Source: Gammaproteobacteria bacterium
Lineage (GTDB): Bacteria > Pseudomonadota > Gammaproteobacteria > Steroidobacterales > UBA11654
DNA: 17,878 nt
Assembly: GCA_012965065.1 (NCBI GenBank)
Contig: DTSX01000127.1
Location: 1-17,878, forward strand
Reading direction: 5' to 3'
The position numbers and the translations under genes are program-made. The first letter of the stretch is position 1; each line of letters starts with the position of its first letter. The notes under the pieces were generated by a model. That model worked only from the letters and a program-made list of their open reading frames with translations, had not been told where the DNA came from and did not search any database. Below are positions 1 to 7,643 of the stretch, one piece after another.

Positions 1-1488
1 GACATATTTTCAACTGCCGCTGAACCGGCTGTTGCAATCGTTAGACCCGGTAATGCAGATGAACTAATTAAAGTCACTCAAATCTGCATCAAAAACGAAG
101 TTCCATTAATTGCTAGGGGCGGTGGGGCCTCCTACACCGGAGGCTATTTACCGGTAACAAAGAATACCGTGATGATCGATACTCAACGATTAACAAATAT
201 TGAAATACATGAAGAAGACATGTATGTGACAGTTGAGCCAGGTGTAACTTGGCTGGAACTCTATGAAGCGCTTAAACCCTTGGGGTTGAGAACTCCTTTT
301 TGGGGTCCATTTTCAGGTCGAGTTGCTACAGTGGGCGGTTCAATGTCCTACCATGCAGTCAGTCACGCAACCAATAATTCTCTGTCTGCAGATTCACTTA
401 CAGGTATGCAGATCGTCATCGGCAATGGTGATGTGATTGAAACTGGCTCCAAAGGAAACTCAAAGGAAACATCCCCATTTTTCAGATACTACGGACCAGA
501 TTTGGGCGGCTTATTCCTGGGAGATTCCGGTGCTTTAGGCGTCAAAACCAGAATTTCTCTTAAATTAGCAAGATTCCCCCAAGGGTTTGCAGCATGTTCT
601 TTTGGTTTTCCCGATTTCAAACATCTGTTTTTAGCGATGAGTGAAATCTCTAAAATCGGAGTGATCTCAGACAACCATGGTCTTGATCCTCGAAAACAGA
701 AATCCGCTATCATGGAAATGGAAAACACCAATCCGTTGGTAGCAGCAAGATCCGTTTTTTTATCTTCCAAGAATCCAGTGGACGGGTTACTCCAAATAAT
801 GAAAATGGGCTTTGCTGGGAGAGGTTTCCTAAAGAAATCGGCCTTTTCTGGCCACTTTTCCAGCGAAGGCATCAACGATAAAGAAGCAAAGATTAAATTG
901 GCTGCAGCCAGATCAATCGCGCGAAAATATGGGAAAGAAGTTGCCAACTCCATACCAGTCTATTTTCATGCAAATCCATTCATGCCATTGACTCCCATAC
1001 TGGGCCCGAATGGCGAACTATGGAAACCTACCCACAGTATCTTGCCCTTCTCAAAAGTACTCAAACATGACGATGACTTTGAATCCCTGATGATCGAATA
1101 CAAAGACAAAATGGAGCGACATGAGGTAACCATGACCCGAATGTTTTCTTTCATCGACAGTAATGCCTTTCTCTACGAACCGACTTTTTTGTGGAAAGAT
1201 AAACAAAGCATCTATCACAAAAAAGTCTACCCCTTAGACCTGGACAGCATTCCAGTTCATGAACACAATCCCGAAGGACTCAAATTGGTTCATGAAATCA
1301 AAGAAAGGATAGATGCAATGTGTCTTGCAAATGGTGCTATTCATTTACAAATTGGCAAAGATTATCCTTATTTGCAGACAAGAACTACAGAAACCAAGGC
1401 TTTACTCTGCTCGTTGAAAAAACAGTTTGATCCAAAAAATCTAATCAATCCAGGCTCGTTGGGATTTGATCCAGTCAATGGGAATTAA
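1..1488 (+). CDS. FAD-linked oxidase (PCMH/VAO-type), 5' end cut off by the window
   Basis: The reading frame is open from base 1, so the gene starts upstream of the window; the first ATG, at 169, lies well inside the FAD domain. 495 residues are visible. Residues 39-48 (RGGGASYTGG) form the glycine-rich pyrophosphate-binding loop of the FAD_binding_4 (PCMH) domain. It continues through GGSMS (112-116) and GPDLGGLFLGDSGALG (165-180), where relatives usually read G-S-E-G-T-L-G. The C-terminus has FDPKNLINPG (476-485), the usual last motif of GlcD- and vanillyl-alcohol-oxidase-like enzymes. Such proteins are mostly soluble flavoenzymes that oxidise alcohols, 2-hydroxy acids or phenols; the substrate cannot be told here. 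No iron-sulfur cysteine motifs are seen, so a GlcD/GlcF-type fusion is unlikely. The next gene starts 21 bases downstream on the same strand, suggesting an operon. The family call is firm; the specific reaction is not. Confidence 0.9.
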   Translation, partial: DIFSTAAEPAVAIVRPGNADELIKVTQICIKNEVPLIARGGGASYTGGYLPVTKNTVMIDTQRLTNIEIHEEDMYVTVEPGVTWLELYEALKPLGLRTPFWGPFSGRVATVGGSMSYHAVSHATNNSLSADSLTGMQIVIGNGDVIETGSKGNSKETSPFFRYYGPDLGGLFLGDSGALGVKTRISLKLARFPQGFAACSFGFPDFKHLFLAMSEISKIGVISDNHGLDPRKQKSAIMEMENTNPLVAARSVFLSSKNPVDGLLQIMKMGFAGRGFLKKSAFSGHFSSEGINDKEAKIKLAAARSIARKYGKEVANSIPVYFHANPFMPLTPILGPNGELWKPTHSILPFSKVLKHDDDFESLMIEYKDKMERHEVTMTRMFSFIDSNAFLYEPTFLWKDKQSIYHKKVYPLDLDSIPVHEHNPEGLKLVHEIKERIDAMCLANGAIHLQIGKDYPYLQTRTTETKALLCSLKKQFDPKNLINPGSLGFDPVNGN

Positions 1489-1509
1489 ATACAATTAAGG
1501 TATAACCAT

Positions 1510-2982
1510 ATGAGCAATGAAAAAAATTACGATCTTGTAATCAAGAATGTCCAAGTTGTTAGACCAAATGCTAATGGTATCGAGTCAGTCGATATAGGTA
1601 TTAAAAATGGGGCATTCAAGATGATAGCTCCCAATATAGATGCAACAGAATCTGTGGAGGTTTATGACGGTGAAAATAAGCTCGCTTTCCCAGGACTAGT
1701 GGATGCTCACATGCATACAGGAATTTACAACCCACTGTATCAGGATGCTCCGATCGAAAGCAGAGCAGCGGCCATGGGGGGCGTGACTACGAGTCTCAAT
1801 TACATCAGAACCGGGGGCTATTACCTCAATAAAGGCGGCCCTTACCAAGCTTTTTTGCCAGATGTATTAGCACAGTCAGAAGGGAATTTTTATGTTGATT
1901 ATGCCTACCATGTGGCACCCATGGACAAAACACACATTGAAGAAATTCCATTATTGATTGATGAATTTGGCATCACATCTTTCAAAATATTCATGTTCTA
2001 CGGTGGGCATGGCTTGCACGGTGCTTCTTCCAATCAACATGCATTTTTAATGATTGGTGAGGACGAAAAATACGATATCGCTCATTTTGAATTCGTCATG
2101 AGAGGTGTTCAAAAGGCAATGACTAAATACCCTGAGAAACAGGAAGACATCAGTTTGAGCTTGCACTGCGAAACAGCTGAAATCATGGCGGCTTATACCA
2201 AATTGGTACAAAATGAGAACACACTGGAAGGCCTCCATGCATACAGTGCCTCAAGACCTCCTCATTCAGAGGGTTTAGCTATTTTTATTGCCGCTTATCT
2301 GGCTAATGAGACGAACTTGCCAAATGTCAATCTGCTCCATCTGAGCTCAAAAAAAGCTGTGGACGCAGCGTTGCAAATGCAGCAAGTATTTCCTCATATC
2401 AACTTCCGCAGGGAGGTTACAATTGGTCATTTGATGCTTGATGTTGATGCTGCAACGGGCAATCTGGCAAAGGTAAATCCCCCCATTAGACCGAGGGAGG
2501 ATGTGGAATACCTATGGGAAAGCCTGCTTGCAAATAATATAGATTGGGTCGTCAGTGATCATGCATGCTGCAAACATGAAGACAAAGTCGATGTGGAAAA
2601 TCCAGGAGATATCTGGCTGGCAAAATCGGGCTTCGGTGGAACTGAATATTTAATGTCGGCTCTGGTTAGCGAAGGCTCCAAAAGAGGCTTGAGTTTCAAT
2701 AAAATGGCGGAGTTGACCAGTTACAATCCTGCCAGACGTTATGGACTTCACAGCAAAGGTGACATAGAAACTGGACTCGATGCAGATTTGGTCTTGGTCG
2801 ACCCCAATGAAACCTGGACCATCAAATCATCAGAATCTGAGTCAGGACAAGGCTACACCCCATTTGAAGGCACAGAACTCCGAGCCAGAGCGACAACGAC
2901 ATTTCTACGAGGCAATCGTATTTTTGATGATCATCAGGTGTTGGGTGAACCTACTGGTAAATACCTTAAACGACCTTACTAA
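1510..2982 (+). CDS. Cyclic amidohydrolase (D-hydantoinase / dihydropyrimidinase family)
   Basis: A 490-residue metal-dependent TIM-barrel hydrolase of the size usual for hydantoinases, dihydropyrimidinases and allantoinases. All expected metal ligands are present: H67 and H69 in DAHMH, K159 in SFKIF (the lysine that is carboxylated to bridge the two metals), H219 in LHCE, H277 in LLHLSS and D350 in SDHAC. The family motif KVNPPIR is at 321-327. These enzymes open cyclic amides such as hydantoins, dihydropyrimidines or allantoin in the cytoplasm. Which ring this one opens is unknown; the region around residues 160-185 (FMFYGG and following) is the substrate-loop area and looks untypical of the best-known members. 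The ATG at 1510 has TAAGG about 9 bases upstream. It follows the FAD oxidase by 21 bases and ends just before a strong terminator, so it is probably the last gene of that operon. Confidence 0.92.
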   Translation: MSNEKNYDLVIKNVQVVRPNANGIESVDIGIKNGAFKMIAPNIDATESVEVYDGENKLAFPGLVDAHMHTGIYNPLYQDAPIESRAAAMGGVTTSLNYIRTGGYYLNKGGPYQAFLPDVLAQSEGNFYVDYAYHVAPMDKTHIEEIPLLIDEFGITSFKIFMFYGGHGLHGASSNQHAFLMIGEDEKYDIAHFEFVMRGVQKAMTKYPEKQEDISLSLHCETAEIMAAYTKLVQNENTLEGLHAYSASRPPHSEGLAIFIAAYLANETNLPNVNLLHLSSKKAVDAALQMQQVFPHINFRREVTIGHLMLDVDAATGNLAKVNPPIRPREDVEYLWESLLANNIDWVVSDHACCKHEDKVDVENPGDIWLAKSGFGGTEYLMSALVSEGSKRGLSFNKMAELTSYNPARRYGLHSKGDIETGLDADLVLVDPNETWTIKSSESESGQGYTPFEGTELRARATTTFLRGNRIFDDHQVLGEPTGKYLKRPY

Positions 2983-2994
2983 TCGGTTGTCATA

Positions 2995-3024
2995 AAAAAA
3001 GCCCTGACAAAGCAGGGCTTTTTT
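2995..3024. terminator. Bidirectional rho-independent terminator
   Basis: The perfect stem GCCCTG (3001-3006) / CAGGGC (3013-3018) encloses a 6-base loop. It is extended by an A-run before (2995-3000) and a T-run after (3019-3024), which pair with each other. Because it is A-rich on one side and T-rich on the other, it can terminate both the plus-strand amidohydrolase ending at 2982 and the minus-strand TonB receptor ending at 3044, which converge here. Confidence 0.92.
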
Positions 3025-3043
3025 ATTTCGTTTTTAAACTTGA

Positions 3044-5494
3044 TCAGAATTGATAAACCACCTCAACGCCCATTCTTCTCTGATCAGCAGGATGAGCAAA
3101 AACACCGCCAAATTCTGGTGCTGGGATCACTTCCGCCAAATATCTTTCATCCGTCAGATTTTTTGCAAAAGCGGTAAAGGTCAGGTTATCAGACTTCACG
3201 CCAACTCTAAGATTGACAGTATGATATGCATCCCGGTCAGTTTTATCGAAAGCCATTGGTGCTCCAAACAACGTATTTCTGGAGTTATCCGTTTGCATCA
3301 CATGGAACCAAGTTGGTCCTACGACGGCAAAATCAATCTGAGCAAAAAATTGTCTACCGCCAGCCATTGGGTAATCCAAGGAAATACCTGCGTTATAAGT
3401 ATACTCAGCGTGATAGGGTACAGCATTGCCTACACTATCAGCGCGAGCACTGTTGGCCAGAATCTCACTGTCGATTTTACTCACTGAAGCATAGAGACTG
3501 ATGTTGTCGTTGACAATGGCGGACAGACCAAGTTCCTGTCCTGTCATTTCTGATTTATCAATGTTTTCAATAACCCTCAATAATCCAAAGGGACCAACGA
3601 TGAATTCAAAGAATTGCAAATTTTTGGCACTCGTGTGGTATACCGCACCTTCAACACTGACTCGGTTGTTAAGCAATCTTGATTTGAATCCCAATTCAAA
3701 CGAATCGTTGGTTTCTTTCTTGTAATTGTTCTGTATAGCAACCGGTGTATTGCCAGCGAGGGAATTGATGAAAACGTCAACCGTTTCCCGTGATCCCGAG
3801 TTATTGAAGCCGCCACTCTTGAATCCAACACCCCAGCTACCATAAATAGTGGTGGATTGGGTTACATCCAGTGACAAACTGACTTTAGGCTGAAAATGCT
3901 TAAAGTTCTCGCTTTGATCGGGAATGGAGCTTGATTGACACAAGCCCACGTTAAGAGGCCCACCGGTGTAGGGGGGTCCATCGCAATCAATGTAAGTCGA
4001 GTTTACCCCTGTAGGAACCAAACTATGCACCTTTCGGTGCTCGTTATCGTAACGACCGGCCAATGATAATTCTACATCGTCGGTGAGATCGTAGCTGATG
4101 GATCCAAAGAAAGCAGTCACCTTGGTATCAAAGTCATCCCATACCATTTGCTCAGTAGGGTTCTTGCCTGATGCAGGTACATACATTTTTTCAACAATGC
4201 CATATCCCAAATCGTTCCCCTGGTTCACGCCGACTTCACGGTCAACATCCAGGAGGTACAATCCAGCAGCCCAGCGCAAAGCTTGATCACTGGGGGAAGT
4301 CAAGCGAACTTCGAAACTAAAATCACTTTGGTTTCTGACCTGATATTGGGTGCCATCACACCGTGTTGGGGTGTAGGCTCCCAAAAATGTTGCCGCTGGG
4401 ACCGGGGCAAAGATGCCTTGCGGTGAAGGCAAGGCAAAGCCTGCGTTAAAGACTTCGGCCACAGACGCAATGCATGAAGGGTCAGCGAACAGGAATTGGA
4501 AAGCGCCACTGGTCCCGTCTGCACCAAAACTGTTTTCAATATCACTGTAGAGCCCCCAAACCGTGAGATTGGCCCAGCCCAAATCTCTTTCCATTCGGAC
4601 GGATAATTCCAATGATTCTTGGTCATTGAAATGGGGTATATTGCTCACCCAAGACCATGGATGGTCATTGACATCCTCATAAAGATCAGGGTTGCCAAGG
4701 TAAGCAGCGAATCCTGGGAGTTCAAATATGGGATTAAAGACGATGGAAGTGGTATCCACTTGGCCATACCTAAATTTGGCATCTATGGATGTGTCAGCGT
4801 CGACATCCCATGTCAAGCGGGCATAAATATCTTGGGATTCGTATTGATCAACACAATCGTCACAATTGAGAAAAGTATTGGTGTGCCAACCATCGCTGGT
4901 ATTGAAGTTTGCAGTAATGCTCAGCGCCATGGTGTCATCCAGAGGTATGTCGGCTCGGCCTGTCACGGCATAAGTCGAATCATCGGCAATGCTCACTTTA
5001 ACTGTATGACTTCGCACATCAGAGGGTTTGGCGGTGGTAATAATGATTGCCCCTGCTGAAGCGTTGCGCCCATAGAGTGCCCCCTGCGGGCCTTTTACAA
5101 TTTCAATTTGTTGTAAATCAAGATATTCACGGTTCAGTGCAGCCGGATTGGTCATAACGATGCCGTCAATGATTAAACCAAAACTTGTTTCTGCATCCCG
5201 AGCACCATTGATCCCTCTGATACTCACCTGTGTGTCACCAACTTCAGCCGTGTCGACAATGGTAACCCCTGGCGTCAAAGCAATAAAATCTTTTGCTCTC
5301 TGAACCCCAGATCTTTCAATCTGATTTGCTGTTAGTACAGTAACTGCTCCTGGAACATCTTTAAGAGATTCCTCTCTTTGTCGAGCAGTAACGGTAATTT
5401 CTTCAATTACTGACTGGGCCTGAACAAGTTGCTGGGGCACCATGACCAGAACTGCAGTTAGCATTCCGGTTATCCATTTCATCTGTTTCAACAT
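3044..5494 (-). CDS. TonB-dependent outer-membrane receptor, ligand unknown
   Basis: About 816 residues. A signal peptide spans the first ~26 residues (KQMKW, then a hydrophobic stretch, ending near VQA). A TonB-box-like EEITVTA follows at ~31-37, then a plug domain (PGAVTVL, FIALTPGV, VSIRGI, EIVKGPQGALYGRNASAGAIIITT). A long 22-strand-type barrel follows and ends in VVYQF, with the terminal phenylalanine needed for outer-membrane assembly. Cysteine pairs (CDDC, and others in predicted loops) suggest disulfides on the outside. I place the start at the ATG at 5494, because GAGGTGG sits 5 bases upstream; a GTG three codons earlier at 5503 is in frame but overlaps that Shine-Dalgarno sequence. 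This type imports siderophores, vitamins, sugars or lignin- and lipid-derived molecules. No riboswitch, Fur box or FecR/sigma pair is seen beside it, so the ligand is open. It diverges from an MFS gene and converges with the amidohydrolase. Confidence 0.93.
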   Translation of the reverse strand: MLKQMKWITGMLTAVLVMVPQQLVQAQSVIEEITVTARQREESLKDVPGAVTVLTANQIERSGVQRAKDFIALTPGVTIVDTAEVGDTQVSIRGINGARDAETSFGLIIDGIVMTNPAALNREYLDLQQIEIVKGPQGALYGRNASAGAIIITTAKPSDVRSHTVKVSIADDSTYAVTGRADIPLDDTMALSITANFNTSDGWHTNTFLNCDDCVDQYESQDIYARLTWDVDADTSIDAKFRYGQVDTTSIVFNPIFELPGFAAYLGNPDLYEDVNDHPWSWVSNIPHFNDQESLELSVRMERDLGWANLTVWGLYSDIENSFGADGTSGAFQFLFADPSCIASVAEVFNAGFALPSPQGIFAPVPAATFLGAYTPTRCDGTQYQVRNQSDFSFEVRLTSPSDQALRWAAGLYLLDVDREVGVNQGNDLGYGIVEKMYVPASGKNPTEQMVWDDFDTKVTAFFGSISYDLTDDVELSLAGRYDNEHRKVHSLVPTGVNSTYIDCDGPPYTGGPLNVGLCQSSSIPDQSENFKHFQPKVSLSLDVTQSTTIYGSWGVGFKSGGFNNSGSRETVDVFINSLAGNTPVAIQNNYKKETNDSFELGFKSRLLNNRVSVEGAVYHTSAKNLQFFEFIVGPFGLLRVIENIDKSEMTGQELGLSAIVNDNISLYASVSKIDSEILANSARADSVGNAVPYHAEYTYNAGISLDYPMAGGRQFFAQIDFAVVGPTWFHVMQTDNSRNTLFGAPMAFDKTDRDAYHTVNLRVGVKSDNLTFTAFAKNLTDERYLAEVIPAPEFGGVFAHPADQRRMGVEVVYQF

Positions 5495-5618
5495 TTTTTC
5501 CACCTCATTTTTGAAAACCAGACATACATCATCACCAAATTGTTAATATACTTCAACTAATTCAACCTCAAACAATAATTAGATTTGAGCTTTTATCAGA
5601 CAATAATCCTAGCATCGT

Positions 5619-6794
5619 ATGACCATCATTTTTTTAGTAACGTTTATTGGATTGATGGGATTTGGGATTATTCTGCCCTTATTCCCATTCTATGCAGAAC
5701 GTATGGGCGCAAGCCCGGAAATTATCACACTCACTATGGCTGCTTTCTCTCTGGGCCAGTTTGTTGCTGCCCCACTCTGGGGTCGCTTGAGTGATTCGAT
5801 CGGAAGGAAGCCAGTCCTCATCCTTACTTTGCTTGGCTCAGCTTTGTCTTATGTGGTTCTGGCTTATGCACCTAACTTAACTGTTGTGATTCTAAGCCGA
5901 ATGCTCTCCGGCCTGATGGCAGGGAATGTCTCAATTGCATTTGCCTATGTAACCGACATCACTGATGACAGCAATCGTGCAGCAGGATTGGGAAAAGTGA
6001 GTGCTGCGTTGGGGCTGGGGTTTATGACTGGGCCTGCAATCGGTGGATTGCTTGCTGGTAATAACGTGGAAAACGCAAATTACTTGTTGACAGCATGGGC
6101 TGCTGCAGGGATAAATTTTTTAGCCATGGTCGCTGCAATTGTATTCCTGAAAGAAAGTTTGGATGCTAAGAAAAGGAAGCCATTTGAGGGTTTTTCAAAG
6201 ATTGTTGAACTGGCAACATTTACCCCTGCAAAATCAATACTGCCTCTGGTTTCCTGTGGCCTGATTTTCTACACGGCGATGTCTCTCATGGAATCCATTT
6301 TCCCCTTGTGGGCCAATAAAATTTTTAGCTATGGCCCCAGTCACATTGGTGGCGTTTTTTTTATGCTCGGTTCACTTGGAGTGATTATCCAAGGAGGTCT
6401 CATTGGCCGGTTGACCAACCTCTTTGGTGAGAAGAAGCTCGTTCAGCTGGCCGCTATATCGCTTATGGCCGGTTTGATATTAATTGGGAGCGCGACTTTT
6501 GCATTCTCCCTGTGGATTGGTTTATTTTTCTTCGGCTGTGGAACGGCCATGTTTAATCCAAGTTTATCGAGTCTGATTTCCAAGTCTGCCAACCCGACAG
6601 CAAGAGGCTTGTATTTGGGTCACTATCAAGCAGCCTGCTCCATGGGGAGAATTGTTGGGCCCTCCTTCTCCGGTGTCCTCTACAGCAACTTTCACCCACC
6701 CACTCCTTTTTATGCCGGAGCCATTATAGCGATACTGGTTCTGATTTTAATTGCCAATTTCAGCTTGAGAAAGATGCCTAAGATAATAGAATGA
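5619..6794 (+). CDS. MFS transporter, 12-TM drug:H+ antiporter-like (DHA1/TetA type)
   Basis: A 391-residue, strongly hydrophobic protein with about 12 predicted membrane helices, placing it in the inner membrane. The cytoplasmic loop 2-3 signature GRLSDSIGRKP lies at 55-65, and a degenerate second copy (GRLTNLFGEKK) occupies the matching loop of the C-terminal half. GLGFMTGPAIGGLL in helix 5 resembles the motif C of antiporters, which favours export over uptake. An in-frame TAG at 5610-5612 limits the start to ATG 5619; no clear Shine-Dalgarno precedes it. The 124-base gap upstream is shared with the divergent TonB receptor and should hold both promoters, although no convincing boxes were found. 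The SDR gene follows after about 30 bases. Substrate unknown; TetA-like sequence alone does not imply tetracycline resistance. Confidence 0.9.
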   Translation: MTIIFLVTFIGLMGFGIILPLFPFYAERMGASPEIITLTMAAFSLGQFVAAPLWGRLSDSIGRKPVLILTLLGSALSYVVLAYAPNLTVVILSRMLSGLMAGNVSIAFAYVTDITDDSNRAAGLGKVSAALGLGFMTGPAIGGLLAGNNVENANYLLTAWAAAGINFLAMVAAIVFLKESLDAKKRKPFEGFSKIVELATFTPAKSILPLVSCGLIFYTAMSLMESIFPLWANKIFSYGPSHIGGVFFMLGSLGVIIQGGLIGRLTNLFGEKKLVQLAAISLMAGLILIGSATFAFSLWIGLFFFGCGTAMFNPSLSSLISKSANPTARGLYLGHYQAACSMGRIVGPSFSGVLYSNFHPPTPFYAGAIIAILVLILIANFSLRKMPKIIE

Positions 6795-6825
6795 ATCGGA
6801 ATAGCAAAAAACCGTGGAATCTGAA

Positions 6826-7629
6826 ATGAAAACAGTAGTGATTACAGGAAGCACACGGGGAATTGGATTGGGTCTTGCTCGGGAATTTTTGCAACGGGGC
6901 CATCAAGTGATTGTCTCCGGCACCAGCGAGCAATCCGTAGCCAACGCCCTGAAGCAACTGAAGGGACTGGGCGACATGATAGGCCAGCCTTGCCGGGTTG
7001 AAGATTATGAAGCGGTTCAGAATTTGTGGAACAAGGGATTTGAGCGCTTTGGTAAAATTGACATCTGGATCAACAATGCAGGTATCTCTACTACAAAAAC
7101 GATTCTGGATGAGCTTGCATTGGATGAAATCCACAATACCGTTGACACCAATCTTATTGGCAGCATTTTGTGCACCAAAATAGCCGCCAAAGAGATGCTG
7201 AAACAAGGGTTTGGTCAAATATACATGTTTGAGGGTTTTGGCAGCAACGGACAATTGCAAAAGGGCATAACTGTGTATGGGTCAACAAAACGTGCCTTAC
7301 GTTATTTTACCGCTGCTGCTGCCAATGAGTATAAGGACACTCCAATTCTGATCGGTTCCTTGAGTCCAGGTATAGTCACCACGGACTTGCTAATTCGTGC
7401 GTCCAAAGACAACGGCAAAAGCTGGGAACGATCTAAGAAAATTCTCAATATTCTAGCGGATCGAGTAGAAACAGTAACCCCCTGGTTGGTGGAGCAAACA
7501 CTGAATAACAAAAAAAATGGTGCCAAAATTGCTTGGCTCACGAAAAGAAAAGTCTGGGGTCGTTTCTTGGGATCGCTGTTTAGCAAACGGCGAGTCGTTG
7601 ATGAATGGGAAGCTGAACTCAAACAGTAA
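6826..7629 (+). CDS. Short-chain dehydrogenase/reductase, chlorophyll b reductase (NYC1/NOL)-like subgroup
   Basis: A 267-residue classical SDR. The NAD(P)-binding TGSTRGIG is at 7-14, NNAG at 83-86, and the catalytic Tyr151 and Lys155 are in YGSTK. The serine-bearing stretch before them reads MFEGFGSNG, and PGIVTTDLL and FNILADRVETV-like segments follow later (here LNILADRVETV). From memory, this combination (an M-x-G-x-G-S-x-G loop, YGSTK, PG-V-TDLL, a late ILA-x-x-x-E-T-V) recalls plant NYC1/NOL chlorophyll b reductases and their bacterial relatives more than FabG; this is inference. ATG 6826 is preferred because the nucleotide-binding motif then starts at residue 7; a GTG at 6814 adds four residues. 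It lies between an MFS gene and glnS, probably in one transcript. The true substrate is unknown, and nothing in the window suggests photosynthesis. Confidence 0.9.
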   Translation: MKTVVITGSTRGIGLGLAREFLQRGHQVIVSGTSEQSVANALKQLKGLGDMIGQPCRVEDYEAVQNLWNKGFERFGKIDIWINNAGISTTKTILDELALDEIHNTVDTNLIGSILCTKIAAKEMLKQGFGQIYMFEGFGSNGQLQKGITVYGSTKRALRYFTAAAANEYKDTPILIGSLSPGIVTTDLLIRASKDNGKSWERSKKILNILADRVETVTPWLVEQTLNNKKNGAKIAWLTKRKVWGRFLGSLFSKRRVVDEWEAELKQ

Positions 7630-7643
7630 AAAAGAACAACCGT

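Noticed and set aside
489..953. Minus-strand frame of 154 codons inside the FAD oxidase
   Set aside because: It is an antisense shadow of a gene whose own motifs run through the same bases.
3050..3487. Plus-strand frame of 145 codons
   Set aside because: It is the shadow of the TonB receptor on the other strand; composition is atypical and no domain was recognised.
4619..5059. Plus-strand frame of 146 codons
   Set aside because: It is opposite the receptor plug and barrel coding region, with no family motif or ribosome site.
5501..5503. GTG at 5503 as start of the first TonB receptor
   Set aside because: It overlaps the GAGGTGG ribosome site that serves ATG 5494, which starts a normal signal peptide.
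5619..6794. Tetracycline resistance gene tetA
   Set aside because: The MFS motif A and length fit many DHA1 transporters; no mobile element or TetR neighbour supports a resistance call.
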